Shown here in pieces: positions 1 to 5,268 of a DNA stretch of 6,762 nucleotides. The notes beneath the pieces are model-generated. The model had not been told where the DNA came from and did not search any database. It saw only the letters and a program-made list of their open reading frames with translations. The position numbers and the translations under genes were made by a program. Numbering within the stretch: position 1 is the stretch's first letter; the number at the start of each line of letters is the position of its first letter. The DNA comes from Chitinophaga pinensis (GTDB lineage Bacteria > Bacteroidota > Bacteroidia > Flavobacteriales_D > Crocinitomicaceae): NCBI GenBank assembly GCA_945870115.1, contig CAMBRH010000194.1, positions 1 through 6,762 of the forward strand. Reading direction: 5' to 3'.

Positions 1-1292
1 ACATCTTGCAAAACAATCGCAATGTTTTTACGAAGTGAGTTTAATTCAATGTTTTTGATGTTTTGGTTTCCGATAAAAATTTCTCCTTTTTGAAATTCAT
101 AAAACCTTCCTAAAAGATTGACAATAGACGTTTTTCCCGCTCCAGTTGCACCAACAAAAGCTATTGTTTGACCTTTTTCAATCGTTAAATTGATGTCTTT
201 TAAAATCCAATCTTCATTAATGTAGGAGAAATAAACGTGTTTAAAAATAATATCTTGATTGAAATCTACATTTGTTAGAGTTCCAGAATCTTGCACGTGT
301 TCTTGTAAATCAATTACTTCAAAAACACGATCTGCACGCACAATTCCTCTTTGAAGAATATTAAATTTATCCGCCAATTGTCGGATTGGTCTAAAAAGCA
401 TGTTAATCCAAAGTGTAAATTGGAAAATTTCTTCATACATCTTTTTTGGATCAACATGCGTATTATCTAAAAATTGAAATGCTCCCCAAACCAATAAAAG
501 TGCAATCGAAAGTGAACTTAAAATTTCAACTACAGGAAAGAAAATCGAAAAAGCCCAAACTGCATTTATATGTGCTTGTTTGTGTGCCGCATTAATTTCT
601 TCAAAGGCTTGTTCTTCTTTCTTTTCTCTGTTAAAAAGTTGTACAATCGACATTCCTGTGATGCGTTCTTGAACAAAAGTATTCAACCTATTCACCTGAA
701 TTCCTTCTTGTTGAAAAGATTTTCGCATGGCTTTCGCAAAGATTTTTGTTGCAATCAACAAAAGAGGAATTGGAATTAAAACCATCAAAGTCAATTGCCA
801 ATTAACAAAAAACATAAAGCCAATCACAACAATTAACATCAATAAATCTCCCAAAATATCGATTAATCCAGCCGAGAAAACTTCTGAAATAGCACCAATA
901 TCTGAAATCACACGCGTAACTAAAGTTCCAATTGGCGTATTGTCAAAATACCGCATTTTGAAGGTTGAAAGGTGAGCAAATAATTTATGACGAATGTCTC
1001 GAATAATGGATTGTGCCAACAAATTACTGGAAAAACTACCCAAAAATTGAAAAACACCTTCTAAAAAAAGCATTCCTAAAAGAAACAAAGACCAAGACAA
1101 TAAAGCGGAAGCATTTTGCTCTTTGATGATAAATAAATTCACCATTTTTCCAATTAAAAAAGGGCGAAGTGGCGAAATCACAGCTAAAACAAGCGTACAG
1201 AAAAATGCCAAAAACAAAATTCTACGGTAAGGTTTTACATACTTTACCAAGCGCTTGAAAATGCTAAAATCGAGTTTTCCTTGTTTTGACAT
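1..1292 (-). CDS. ABC exporter, fused permease and ATP-binding protein (MsbA/MdlB-like), 3' part missing
   Basis: An open frame of 430 complete codons runs on the minus strand from an ATG at 1292 off the left edge. The N-terminal part (about residues 20-330) is a hydrophobic six-helix type IV exporter domain; the linking EFxxxRIxxxxVQLFNRE-like stretch and the segment LFRPIRQLADKFN are typical of this fold. The nucleotide-binding domain starts near residue 348 with the A-loop tyrosine (YFSY, Y357), the Walker A motif GATGAGKTS at 381-389 (bases 126-152), and the Q-loop glutamine Q429 in VLQD. The signature LSGGQ motif, Walker B and H-loop lie outside the window. Such proteins work as dimers in the inner membrane and export lipids, drugs or peptides; the substrate cannot be told from sequence. 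The ATG choice fits because the protein begins with a short polar stretch ahead of the elbow helix (FKRLVKYVKPY). It is transcribed divergently from upp. Confidence 0.95.
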   Translation of the reverse strand, partial: MSKQGKLDFSIFKRLVKYVKPYRRILFLAFFCTLVLAVISPLRPFLIGKMVNLFIIKEQNASALLSWSLFLLGMLFLEGVFQFLGSFSSNLLAQSIIRDIRHKLFAHLSTFKMRYFDNTPIGTLVTRVISDIGAISEVFSAGLIDILGDLLMLIVVIGFMFFVNWQLTLMVLIPIPLLLIATKIFAKAMRKSFQQEGIQVNRLNTFVQERITGMSIVQLFNREKKEEQAFEEINAAHKQAHINAVWAFSIFFPVVEILSSLSIALLLVWGAFQFLDNTHVDPKKMYEEIFQFTLWINMLFRPIRQLADKFNILQRGIVRADRVFEVIDLQEHVQDSGTLTNVDFNQDIIFKHVYFSYINEDWILKDINLTIEKGQTIAFVGATGAGKTSIVNLLGRFYEFQKGEIFIGNQNIKNIELNSLRKNIAIVLQD

Positions 1293-1295
1293 GGT

Positions 1296-1331
1296 GCAAA
1301 ATTAACTTAAATTATGTTTCTATTATTCAAA
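1296..1331 (-). promoter_or_regulatory. Promoter of the ABC exporter gene, possibly giving a leaderless transcript
   Basis: On the minus strand, TAATTTTGC (1304-1296) matches the Bacteroidota -7 consensus TAnnTTTG exactly. A TTTG at 1331-1328 lies 23 bases upstream as a possible -33 element, at the long end of the usual spacing. Only three bases (1295-1293) separate the -7 match from the ATG at 1292. Transcription starts a few bases after this element in the phylum, so the mRNA would begin at or almost at the start codon. The match is seen; the leaderless reading is inferred. Confidence 0.5.
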
Positions 1332-1346
1332 AAAAATCTATCTTTA
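1317..1346 (+). promoter_or_regulatory. Probable upp promoter
   Basis: TATCTTTA at 1339-1346 matches the Bacteroidota -7 consensus TAnnTTTG in all but the last base. TTTC at 1317-1320 sits 18 bases upstream as a weak -33 candidate. The predicted start of transcription (about 1352) would leave a leader of about 30 bases before the upp ATG at 1383. This also argues against starting the protein at the upstream ATG at 1314, which would lie before the transcript begins. Confidence 0.45.
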
Positions 1347-1382
1347 CAAAAACTAGTTAAAAAAGTACAAAATCCTATTAAA

Positions 1383-2030
1383 ATGATTCACGAATTAAAT
1401 AAAACAAATTCCATTTTTGGAACATTTTTAGCTGAATTGAGAGATGTTTCAATTCAAAAAGATTCGATGCGCTTCAGAAGAAATTTAGAACGTATTTCTG
1501 AAATTATGGCTTACGAAATTTCAAAAATTTTGCCTTATCGTGCAGAAATTGTGACTACTCCTTTGGGGCAAACAGAAGTTAATAAACTTGAAAGTCAACC
1601 TGTTATTGCATCCATTTTGAGAGCTGGTTTACCAATGCATATTGGTTTGTTGAATTATTTTGACAGAGCAGAAAATGCTTTTGTTTCAGCATACAGAAAA
1701 CACACAACAGCTGAGGATTTTGAAATTTTCGTAGAATACATGGCAGCACCAAAAATTGATGGAAAAATTTTAATCATCTCAGATCCAATGCTTGCAACTG
1801 GTGGTTCAATGGTCATGGTTTACAAAGCTTTATTGAAACAAGGAAAACCTTCTCAAATTATAATCGCAGCAGCAATTGCAGCACCAGAAGCAATAACCTA
1901 TTTGAGAAAACATTTGCCAGATACTGTAAAAATATTCGTTGGAGCGATCGATCAAGAATTAACTGCTCAATCATATATTGTTCCAGGTTTGGGTGACGCT
2001 GGAGATTTAGCTTATGGCGAAAAATATTGA
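1383..2030 (+). CDS. upp: Uracil phosphoribosyltransferase
   Basis: The 215-residue product converts uracil and PRPP to UMP and pyrophosphate, the cytoplasmic pyrimidine salvage step. The PRPP-binding loop is clear: IISDPMLATGGS at about 131-142. The uracil-site signature YIVPGLGDAGDLAYG sits at about 198-212, near the C-terminus. SILRAGLPM (about 77-85) is the conserved RAG segment. The length agrees with bacterial UPRTs (about 208-217 residues). An in-frame ATG exists at 1314, but the extra 23 residues are basic, have no family counterpart that I know of, and overlap the predicted promoter. Family members begin with an xIHELNKxNS-like sequence, matching the ATG at 1383. The next gene starts 29 bases downstream. 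Function is very secure; the start is fairly secure. Confidence 0.95.
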   Translation: MIHELNKTNSIFGTFLAELRDVSIQKDSMRFRRNLERISEIMAYEISKILPYRAEIVTTPLGQTEVNKLESQPVIASILRAGLPMHIGLLNYFDRAENAFVSAYRKHTTAEDFEIFVEYMAAPKIDGKILIISDPMLATGGSMVMVYKALLKQGKPSQIIIAAAIAAPEAITYLRKHLPDTVKIFVGAIDQELTAQSYIVPGLGDAGDLAYGEKY

Positions 2031-2035
2031 AAATC

Positions 2036-2044
2036 TAAATTTGC
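2036..2044 (+). promoter_or_regulatory. Possible internal promoter -7 element before the membrane protein gene
   Basis: TAAATTTGC is an exact match to TAnnTTTG, 15 bases before the ATG at 2060 and just after the upp stop codon. No convincing -33 element is seen. The downstream gene may therefore have its own promoter as well as read-through from upp. In such AT-rich DNA a chance match is possible. Confidence 0.3.
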
Positions 2045-2059
2045 CAAAAATCTAAAAAA

Positions 2060-2530
2060 ATGAATTTCGGACTTTATATCACTTTTTTTTTACTCTCAAC
2101 AATTAAATTTTTGTTCACACCTTTTGGTGGTCCAGCAGCAAAATTATCTTTTTTTGAGACTTATTTTTCTTGTTTAGCAGGAGCAATATTTAGTGCAGCG
2201 GTTTTTTATTTCGCTAGTGAATATTTTATGAAAACTGCTCATGCGAAAAAGATTAGATTAAGAAAAGAAGCACTTGAAAAAGGCATTGAACTTCCGTATA
2301 AAAAGAAATTCACTAAAACTAATAAATTTATTGTTCGTTTAAAACACCGTTTAGGGATTTATGGTATTTCTATTTTCGCACCGCTTTTTCTTTCTGTTCC
2401 AATTGGAACAATTATCACAGCAAAATTTTATGGCAAAGAGAAAAAAACATTTCCTTTAATTGTTTTAGGAATGTGTTTAAATGGTTTAGTGACTACAGGA
2501 CTTGCATACGGAATAGCTTTCTTATTTTAA
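2060..2530 (+). CDS. Small four-helix membrane protein of unknown function
   Basis: The 156-residue product has hydrophobic segments at about 4-22, 32-54, 99-122 and 131-155. The second and third are joined by a strongly basic loop (about 58-96) rich in Lys and Arg, which is predicted to be cytoplasmic. Segment RLGIYGISIFAPLFLSVPIG (about 96-115) has the glycine- and proline-rich look of the third helix in small-multidrug-export or DedA-like proteins. That resemblance is faint and I assign no function. The gene follows upp by 29 bases and may share its transcript. An AGAC repeat array begins right after the TAA stop at 2528-2530. The reading frame is credible from its composition and context; the role is unknown. 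Confidence 0.8.
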   Translation: MNFGLYITFFLLSTIKFLFTPFGGPAAKLSFFETYFSCLAGAIFSAAVFYFASEYFMKTAHAKKIRLRKEALEKGIELPYKKKFTKTNKFIVRLKHRLGIYGISIFAPLFLSVPIGTIITAKFYGKEKKTFPLIVLGMCLNGLVTTGLAYGIAFLF

Positions 2531-2567
2531 TAGACTCAAGACTACAAGACGAAAGACATAAGACTAA
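2531..2567 (+). repeat. AGAC heptad array, copy A
   Basis: The segment reads T, AGACTCA, AGACTAC, A, AGACGAA, AGACATA, AGACTAA. AGAC occurs at 2532, 2539, 2547, 2554 and 2561, giving spacings 7, 8, 7, 7. It starts at the base after the TAA of the upstream gene. The same spacing recurs in copy B (5266-5320) and, on the other strand, copy C (5424-5460), so this is a defined dispersed unit rather than chance. I know no established name for it. Confidence 0.75.
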
Positions 2568-2598
2568 ATTTTAGTAGATACTTAACTTGACTTTAATT

Positions 2599-2871
2599 TT
2601 ACTTATTTTGATTAATCAAATTCATAAGTAATGAAAGTACATTTTCAATATAGTAATCATCTCTTCTATCAAAAAATTTATAACCTTTAAAATAAAAAAA
2701 CTCTGCATATTCAAGGCAAACTTCAATTGTAAATTCAGATTCTAAATCTTTATTGCAAATCATTAAAATATCACCCCCATTATTTTCAACTTTTGATGGA
2801 ATTAAAATACTTTCTATTTGTTGCAACAAACTTTTTTGAATTTCTTTGTCAAACTCAAATCTATTTTCCAT
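2599..2871 (-). CDS. Hypothetical 90-residue acidic protein
   Basis: I do not recognise this protein. It is soluble-looking, acidic in the N-terminal two thirds and rich in aromatic residues around 55-74 (EFFYFKGYKFF...DDYY). It has two cysteines (C39, C52) and no signal peptide or membrane helix. It is the only minus-strand gene between 1293 and 3092, converging on the membrane protein gene (68 bases between their stops). A promoter-like TACTTTCGC lies 25 bases upstream of its ATG. Composition and the promoter match favour a real gene. Isolated small acidic genes of this kind can be orphan immunity-type proteins, but nothing here shows that. Confidence 0.6.
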   Translation of the reverse strand: MENRFEFDKEIQKSLLQQIESILIPSKVENNGGDILMICNKDLESEFTIEVCLEYAEFFYFKGYKFFDRRDDYYIENVLSLLMNLINQNK

Positions 2872-2895
2872 TTTAAATTTAAAAATTGAATTTAT

Positions 2896-2904
2896 GCGAA
2901 AGTA
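2896..2904 (-). promoter_or_regulatory. Possible promoter -7 element for the 90-residue protein
   Basis: TACTTTCGC on the minus strand differs at one position from TAnnTTTGC. It would place the transcription start about 18-20 bases before the ATG at 2871. No clear -33 element is seen. Confidence 0.35.
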
Positions 2905-2977
2905 CTAAAAATCGCGAATAATTGAAGTTTTTGTTTTAATTTAACACTTAAATTCTGAGCTAAACAATCGAATTTAC

Positions 2978-2986
2978 TAACTTTGC
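2978..2986 (+). promoter_or_regulatory. Probable promoter -7 element for the HAD phosphatase gene
   Basis: TAACTTTGC is an exact TAnnTTTG match. It predicts a start of transcription near 2991 and a leader of about 100 bases before the TTG start at 3093. That leader would carry the ACTCATAATTCA repeat and the REP-like element, so both would be transcribed. A -33 element is not evident. Confidence 0.5.
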
Positions 2987-3037
2987 ACACAACAATTATC
3001 AAAATAAGAAAAGTGACTTTGAAACACTTCATTTATC

Positions 3038-3049
3038 ACTCATAATTCA
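3038..3049 (+). repeat. ACTCATAATTCA dispersed repeat, forward copy
   Basis: The 12-base word ACTCATAATTCA lies in a run of TCA/TAA-rich short words (3029-3055). It recurs exactly on the opposite strand at 6333-6344, again in front of a gene with a non-ATG start. Confidence 0.45.
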
Positions 3050-3058
3050 TCACTTTCA

Positions 3059-3077
3059 CCCTGAGCTTGTCGAAGGG
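3059..3077 (+). repeat. REP-like palindromic repeat (CCCTGAGCTTGTCGAAGGG)
   Basis: The 19 bases match a widespread bacterial intergenic repeat, usually seen as CCTTCGACAAGCTCAGG on the other strand. It forms an imperfect stem-loop with CCCT pairing AGGG at the ends. Such repeats are often linked to REP-associated tyrosine transposases acting in trans; none is encoded here. It ends 15 bases before the TTG start of the HAD gene, within that gene's predicted leader. Confidence 0.75.
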
Positions 3078-3092
3078 CATAACTATTAAAAT

Positions 3093-3788
3093 TTGTCCAA
3101 CATAAAACACCTTTTCTTTGATCTTGATCGTACTTTATGGGATTTTGAAGCAAATTCCAAAAAAGCCTTACAACAGATTTTTACGGAATATAAACTTGAA
3201 AATCAAATCGAGCATTTCAATCATTTTCATCACACCTATTTGAGAATCAACAATGATTTATGGCAAAAATATGGGAAGAAAAAAATTACCAAAGAAGAAT
3301 TACGTGATGCTCGTTTTCTAAAAACCTTACAATATCACGAAATTCACAACGAAGAATTAGCTGATAAAATTAGTCAAGCTTACATTGATTTATCACCAAA
3401 GCAAACAAAACTTTTTCCAAATGCAATTGAAACATTAACTAAATTGCATGACTTGGGATTCAAAATGCACATTATCACAAATGGTTTCGTAGAAGTTCAA
3501 TACATAAAATTAAAAGAATCAAAATTAGAACCATTTTTCGATATCATTGTTTGTTCTGAACACATTGGATTTAACAAACCCGACAAGCGAATTTTTGAAC
3601 ATGCTTTAAATCTTGCAAATGCAAAAGCGGAAGAAAGTATGATGATTGGTGATGATTTGCAAGTCGACATTTTAGGAGCAAATCAAGTTGGAATGGAAGC
3701 TGTTTTATTTGATCCTGAGAAAAAACACAAAAGCCAAGCTTTTAAAATTATTCGTTCTTTAGAAGAAATTTTAGTGTTGTTAGTTTAA
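3093..3788 (+). CDS. HAD-superfamily hydrolase, YjjG-like nucleotidase
   Basis: The 231-residue product has all four HAD motifs. Motif I is FFDLDRT with nucleophile D10 and acid D12; motif II is ITNG with T129; motif III is K162 in NKPD; motif IV is GDD with D187 and D188, followed by D192. A helical C1 cap lies between motifs I and II. The LDRTLWDF opening, the cap and the length fit the YjjG group, which dephosphorylates pyrimidine and non-canonical nucleoside monophosphates; other phosphatase substrates remain possible. Translation must begin at TTG 3093: an in-frame TAA lies at 3087-3089, and motif I is only nine codons beyond the TTG with no ATG between. A REP-like element ends 15 bases upstream. 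The last nine codons before the stop are repeated 371 bases downstream. Confidence 0.9.
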   Translation: MSNIKHLFFDLDRTLWDFEANSKKALQQIFTEYKLENQIEHFNHFHHTYLRINNDLWQKYGKKKITKEELRDARFLKTLQYHEIHNEELADKISQAYIDLSPKQTKLFPNAIETLTKLHDLGFKMHIITNGFVEVQYIKLKESKLEPFFDIIVCSEHIGFNKPDKRIFEHALNLANAKAEESMMIGDDLQVDILGANQVGMEAVLFDPEKKHKSQAFKIIRSLEEILVLLV

Positions 3789-3829
3789 AAATAAACCTTT
3801 CTAAAATAATCCATTTACAAATTCTATTC

Positions 3830-3896
3830 TTTACTTTTCTTTTTATCAGCAAAGCTGATGAGACCACTTCGTTAAGTTCCGCAAAAGAAAAGTAAA
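3830..3896. repeat. 14-bp-stem inverted repeat with an inner hairpin
   Basis: TTTACTTTTCTTTT (3830-3843) is exactly complementary to AAAAGAAAAGTAAA (3883-3896). The 39-base loop contains ATCAGC AAA GCTGAT (3845-3859), a second perfect 6-bp stem. No T-run follows, so it is not a typical intrinsic terminator on the plus strand. It belongs to the repeat cluster in the 434-base gene-free stretch 3789-4222. Confidence 0.6.
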
Positions 3897-3905
3897 ACAA
3901 AAGAA

Positions 3906-3923
3906 TCCCGATAGTTATCGGGA
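3906..3923. repeat. TCCCGATA/TATCGGGA palindrome
   Basis: TCCCGATA-GT-TATCGGGA has two perfect 8-base arms around two bases. As I recall it, near-identical palindromes are common between genes in flavobacterial genomes. Read on the minus strand it is followed by a T-rich stretch, which would suit a terminator, but no minus-strand gene ends here. Confidence 0.65.
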
Positions 3924-3924
3924 C

Positions 3925-4053
3925 GGCACTTATTGTTAGTAAATTCCCTCCACTTGTCTATTTGCGACCATTTAGGTGATTCCGCCAAGGCGAACTACCT
4001 TTAATGGTTCCCGCAATAGACTTCGCTCTGTTTTTCACTAACAATTAGGTGCC
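3925..4053. repeat. 129-base nested inverted repeat, possible structured RNA or MITE-like element
   Basis: Four pairs of arms nest concentrically. GGCACTTATTGTTAGT (3925-3940) pairs with 4037-4053 (one indel, one mismatch). GTCTATTTGCG (3956-3966) pairs with CGCAATAGAC (4012-4021). ACCATTTAGGT (3967-3977) pairs with ACCTTTAATGGT (3997-4008). CGCC (3983-3986) pairs with GGCG (3989-3992) at the tip. The whole could fold into one long hairpin as RNA or extrude as a cruciform. It is visibly richer in G and C than the flanks. The ends (GGCAC...GTGCC) could be element termini. No protein is encoded. Confidence 0.6.
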
Positions 4054-4129
4054 AAAATCATTGTAAACAAAAAAATCATTTGTGTTCTATAAATTAAATT
4101 AGTTCAATTTACTTTCAAAATCAATAATA

Positions 4130-4159
4130 TTAGAAGAAATTTTAGTGCTTTTGAGTTAG
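4130..4159 (+). pseudogene. Detached copy of the HAD gene's last codons
   Basis: Reading from 4130 gives LEEILVLLS then TAG at 4157-4159. The intact gene ends LEEILVLLV then TAA at 3786-3788. Eighteen bases are identical, and both copies stop after the same number of codons. Just upstream, in another frame, TTC AAA ATC AAT AAT (FKINN, 4114-4128) resembles FKII before LEEI in the gene, so the duplicated tail may be longer and slightly decayed. It probably is not translated. Confidence 0.5.
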
Positions 4160-4197
4160 AAACTCTATATATTTAATGAAACTCTGTATATTTGCAT
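4159..4197 (+). promoter_or_regulatory. Promoter of the RidA-family gene with a tandemly duplicated -7 region
   Basis: TATATTTGC at 4187-4195 matches TAnnTTTG exactly and predicts a leader of about 22 bases before the ATG at 4223. The preceding 19 bases are an imperfect tandem copy: GAAACTCTATATATTT at 4159-4174 and GAAACTCTGTATATTT at 4178-4193 differ at one base. The first copy carries TATATTTA, a weaker -7 match. No clear -33 element is seen at normal spacing. Confidence 0.55.
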
Positions 4198-4222
4198 AAA
4201 TAATACAACGATAAATAGAATA

Positions 4223-4654
4223 ATGGAAGATAATTCTCGTATTTCAACGCAAAAAGCACCAAAACCAGTTGGATCTTATCCACATGCTAGAAAAGTAGGC
4301 AATTTATTATTTCTATCAGGTGTTGGCCCTCGAACTGCTGGTTCTGATGATACTGATTCTGGAGTTCCAGGTTTAAAATTAGATAAAAACGGAAATTTTT
4401 TAGAATTTGATTTCGAAGCACAATGTCGTTCTGTTTTTGATAACGTAAAAATTATTTTAGAAGAATCTGGTTCAAATTGGGATAATTTAGTGGATGTTAC
4501 CGTTTTTTTAGTAAATATGAAACGTGACTTTCACACTTACAATCGCCTTTACGCAGAATATTTCAAGGACAATCAGCCATGCAGAACAACATGTGAAATC
4601 AATTCTTTGCCAACTCCTATTGCCATTGAATTAAAATGCATTGCAACAATTTAA
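4223..4654 (+). CDS. RidA/YjgF-family protein, possibly 2-aminomuconate deaminase type
   Basis: The 143-residue product belongs to the YjgF/YER057c/UK114 family of small cytoplasmic trimers whose members hydrolyse reactive enamines/imines or act as deaminases. Conserved positions include Y19 in GSYPHA, the LFLSG strand (29-33), and R121, the carboxylate-binding arginine equivalent to R105 of E. coli RidA, in CRTTCEINSLP. E136 in IEL corresponds to E120. E. coli RidA's C107 aligns with T123, so this is not a classic RidA. The longer insert between strands (about 36-62) and the YPHARKVGNLLFLSGVGPR stretch resemble 2-aminomuconate deaminase-like members of tryptophan/kynurenine breakdown, from memory. 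No other kynurenine gene is in the window, so that role is unproven. The gene has its own promoter and precedes the TPR-like gene by 32 bases. Confidence 0.9.
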   Translation: MEDNSRISTQKAPKPVGSYPHARKVGNLLFLSGVGPRTAGSDDTDSGVPGLKLDKNGNFLEFDFEAQCRSVFDNVKIILEESGSNWDNLVDVTVFLVNMKRDFHTYNRLYAEYFKDNQPCRTTCEINSLPTPIAIELKCIATI

Positions 4655-4686
4655 AACTTATAAAAATAATTAAATTAAAATAAATC

Positions 4687-5268
4687 ATGACTGGATTCAT
4701 TATTCGTTGCGCCGTAGCAGCTTTTGTACTTTTTATTAACGTATATTCCTTTTACTCAGGATATTGGGGTTGGGGAATCGTCTTAATTTTTGTAACTGCA
4801 CTAGTAGGATTGAGTTTTTTCAGAAACGAAAATATGATACTTGCATTAAATCAAATGCGTGTTGGAAATCACGAAAAAGCAAATAAATTTTTGAAAAGAA
4901 TTTCTCGTCCAGACTTGATGCCGAAAAAACAACATGCTTATGTTTTGTATTTGAAAGCAATGCTTGGAACACAAGAACTTGGCTTTGCAAAAAGTGAACA
5001 AATGTTGCGTAAAGCGGTTGCGTTAGGATTAAGAACTGCACAAGATAATGCGGTTGCACGTTTACATTTAGCTGGAATTTGCGCACAAACTGGTCGTAAA
5101 AATGAAGCAACAACTTTACTTGCCGAAGCAAAAAAATTGGATAAAAACGGAATGATGAAAGAGCAGATTTCGACAATGCAAAAACAATTGACAATGTCTG
5201 TTTCTAAAAATCAAATGCGTATGGCGCAAATGCACAAAGGAAGAGTGAAAACTCCAAAAATGAAATAG
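4687..5268 (+). CDS. Membrane-anchored TPR-like protein of unknown function
   Basis: The 193-residue product has two N-terminal membrane helices (about 4-22 and 27-46) with a short loop, then a soluble helical part. Helical hairpins at about 51-72, 81-113 and 121-152 resemble tetratricopeptide repeats (for instance AYVLYLKAMLGTQELGFAKSEQMLRKAVALG and ARLHLAGICAQTGRKNEATTLLAEAKKL regions). The C-terminal tail (about 170-193) is strongly basic and methionine-rich. TPR domains usually bind other proteins, so a scaffold role at the inner membrane is reasonable; no partner can be named. The 32-base gap from the RidA-family gene has no promoter-like motif, suggesting co-transcription. The TAG stop at 5266-5268 lies inside AGAC array B. 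Confidence 0.85.
   Translation: MTGFIIRCAVAAFVLFINVYSFYSGYWGWGIVLIFVTALVGLSFFRNENMILALNQMRVGNHEKANKFLKRISRPDLMPKKQHAYVLYLKAMLGTQELGFAKSEQMLRKAVALGLRTAQDNAVARLHLAGICAQTGRKNEATTLLAEAKKLDKNGMMKEQISTMQKQLTMSVSKNQMRMAQMHKGRVKTPKMK

Larger units (their letters stand above)
3777..4147. mobile_element. Candidate small non-autonomous insertion at the 3' end of the HAD gene
   Basis: An 18-bp sequence, TTAGAAGAAATTTTAGTG, occurs inside the end of the HAD gene (3759-3776) and again at 4130-4147. The unit between the repeat ends holds no gene but has dense inverted repeats at 3830-3896, 3906-3923 and 3925-4053. The HAD reading frame stays intact and terminates normally. This layout resembles insertion at a gene 3' end with regeneration of that end, as for small integrative or MITE-like elements. 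A tail duplication followed by separate repeat insertions would look similar. No integrase or transposase gene is present. The repeats are seen; mobility is inferred. Confidence 0.35.

Noticed and set aside
727..975. Plus-strand open frames within 570-975
   Set aside because: They lie antisense to the ABC exporter, whose minus-strand frame has clear domain motifs and is continuous across the region.
1314..1382. N-terminal extension of uracil phosphoribosyltransferase from an ATG at 1314
   Set aside because: The 23 extra residues have no family counterpart I know of, and they overlap the predicted promoter; ATG 1383 gives the usual length and N-terminus.
2607..2620. Palindrome TTTGATTAATCAAA as an operator
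   Set aside because: It lies within the coding end of the 90-residue gene, far from any promoter, and such AT-rich palindromes arise readily by chance.
3906..3923. Intrinsic terminator for the HAD gene
   Set aside because: The hairpin is followed on the plus strand by CGGCAC, not a T-run, and lies about 120 bases after the stop codon.
3925..4053. Integron attC site, suggested by ACTAAC/GTTAGT words in the arms
   Set aside because: attC needs RYYYAAC at the 5' end and GTTRRRY at the 3' end; here the order is reversed on both strands, and no integrase or cassette is present.
3789..4222. CRISPR array or tRNA gene in the gene-free stretch
   Set aside because: There are no regularly spaced direct repeats with unique spacers and no cloverleaf with TTCRA and CCA-type arms; the structure is nested inverted repeats.
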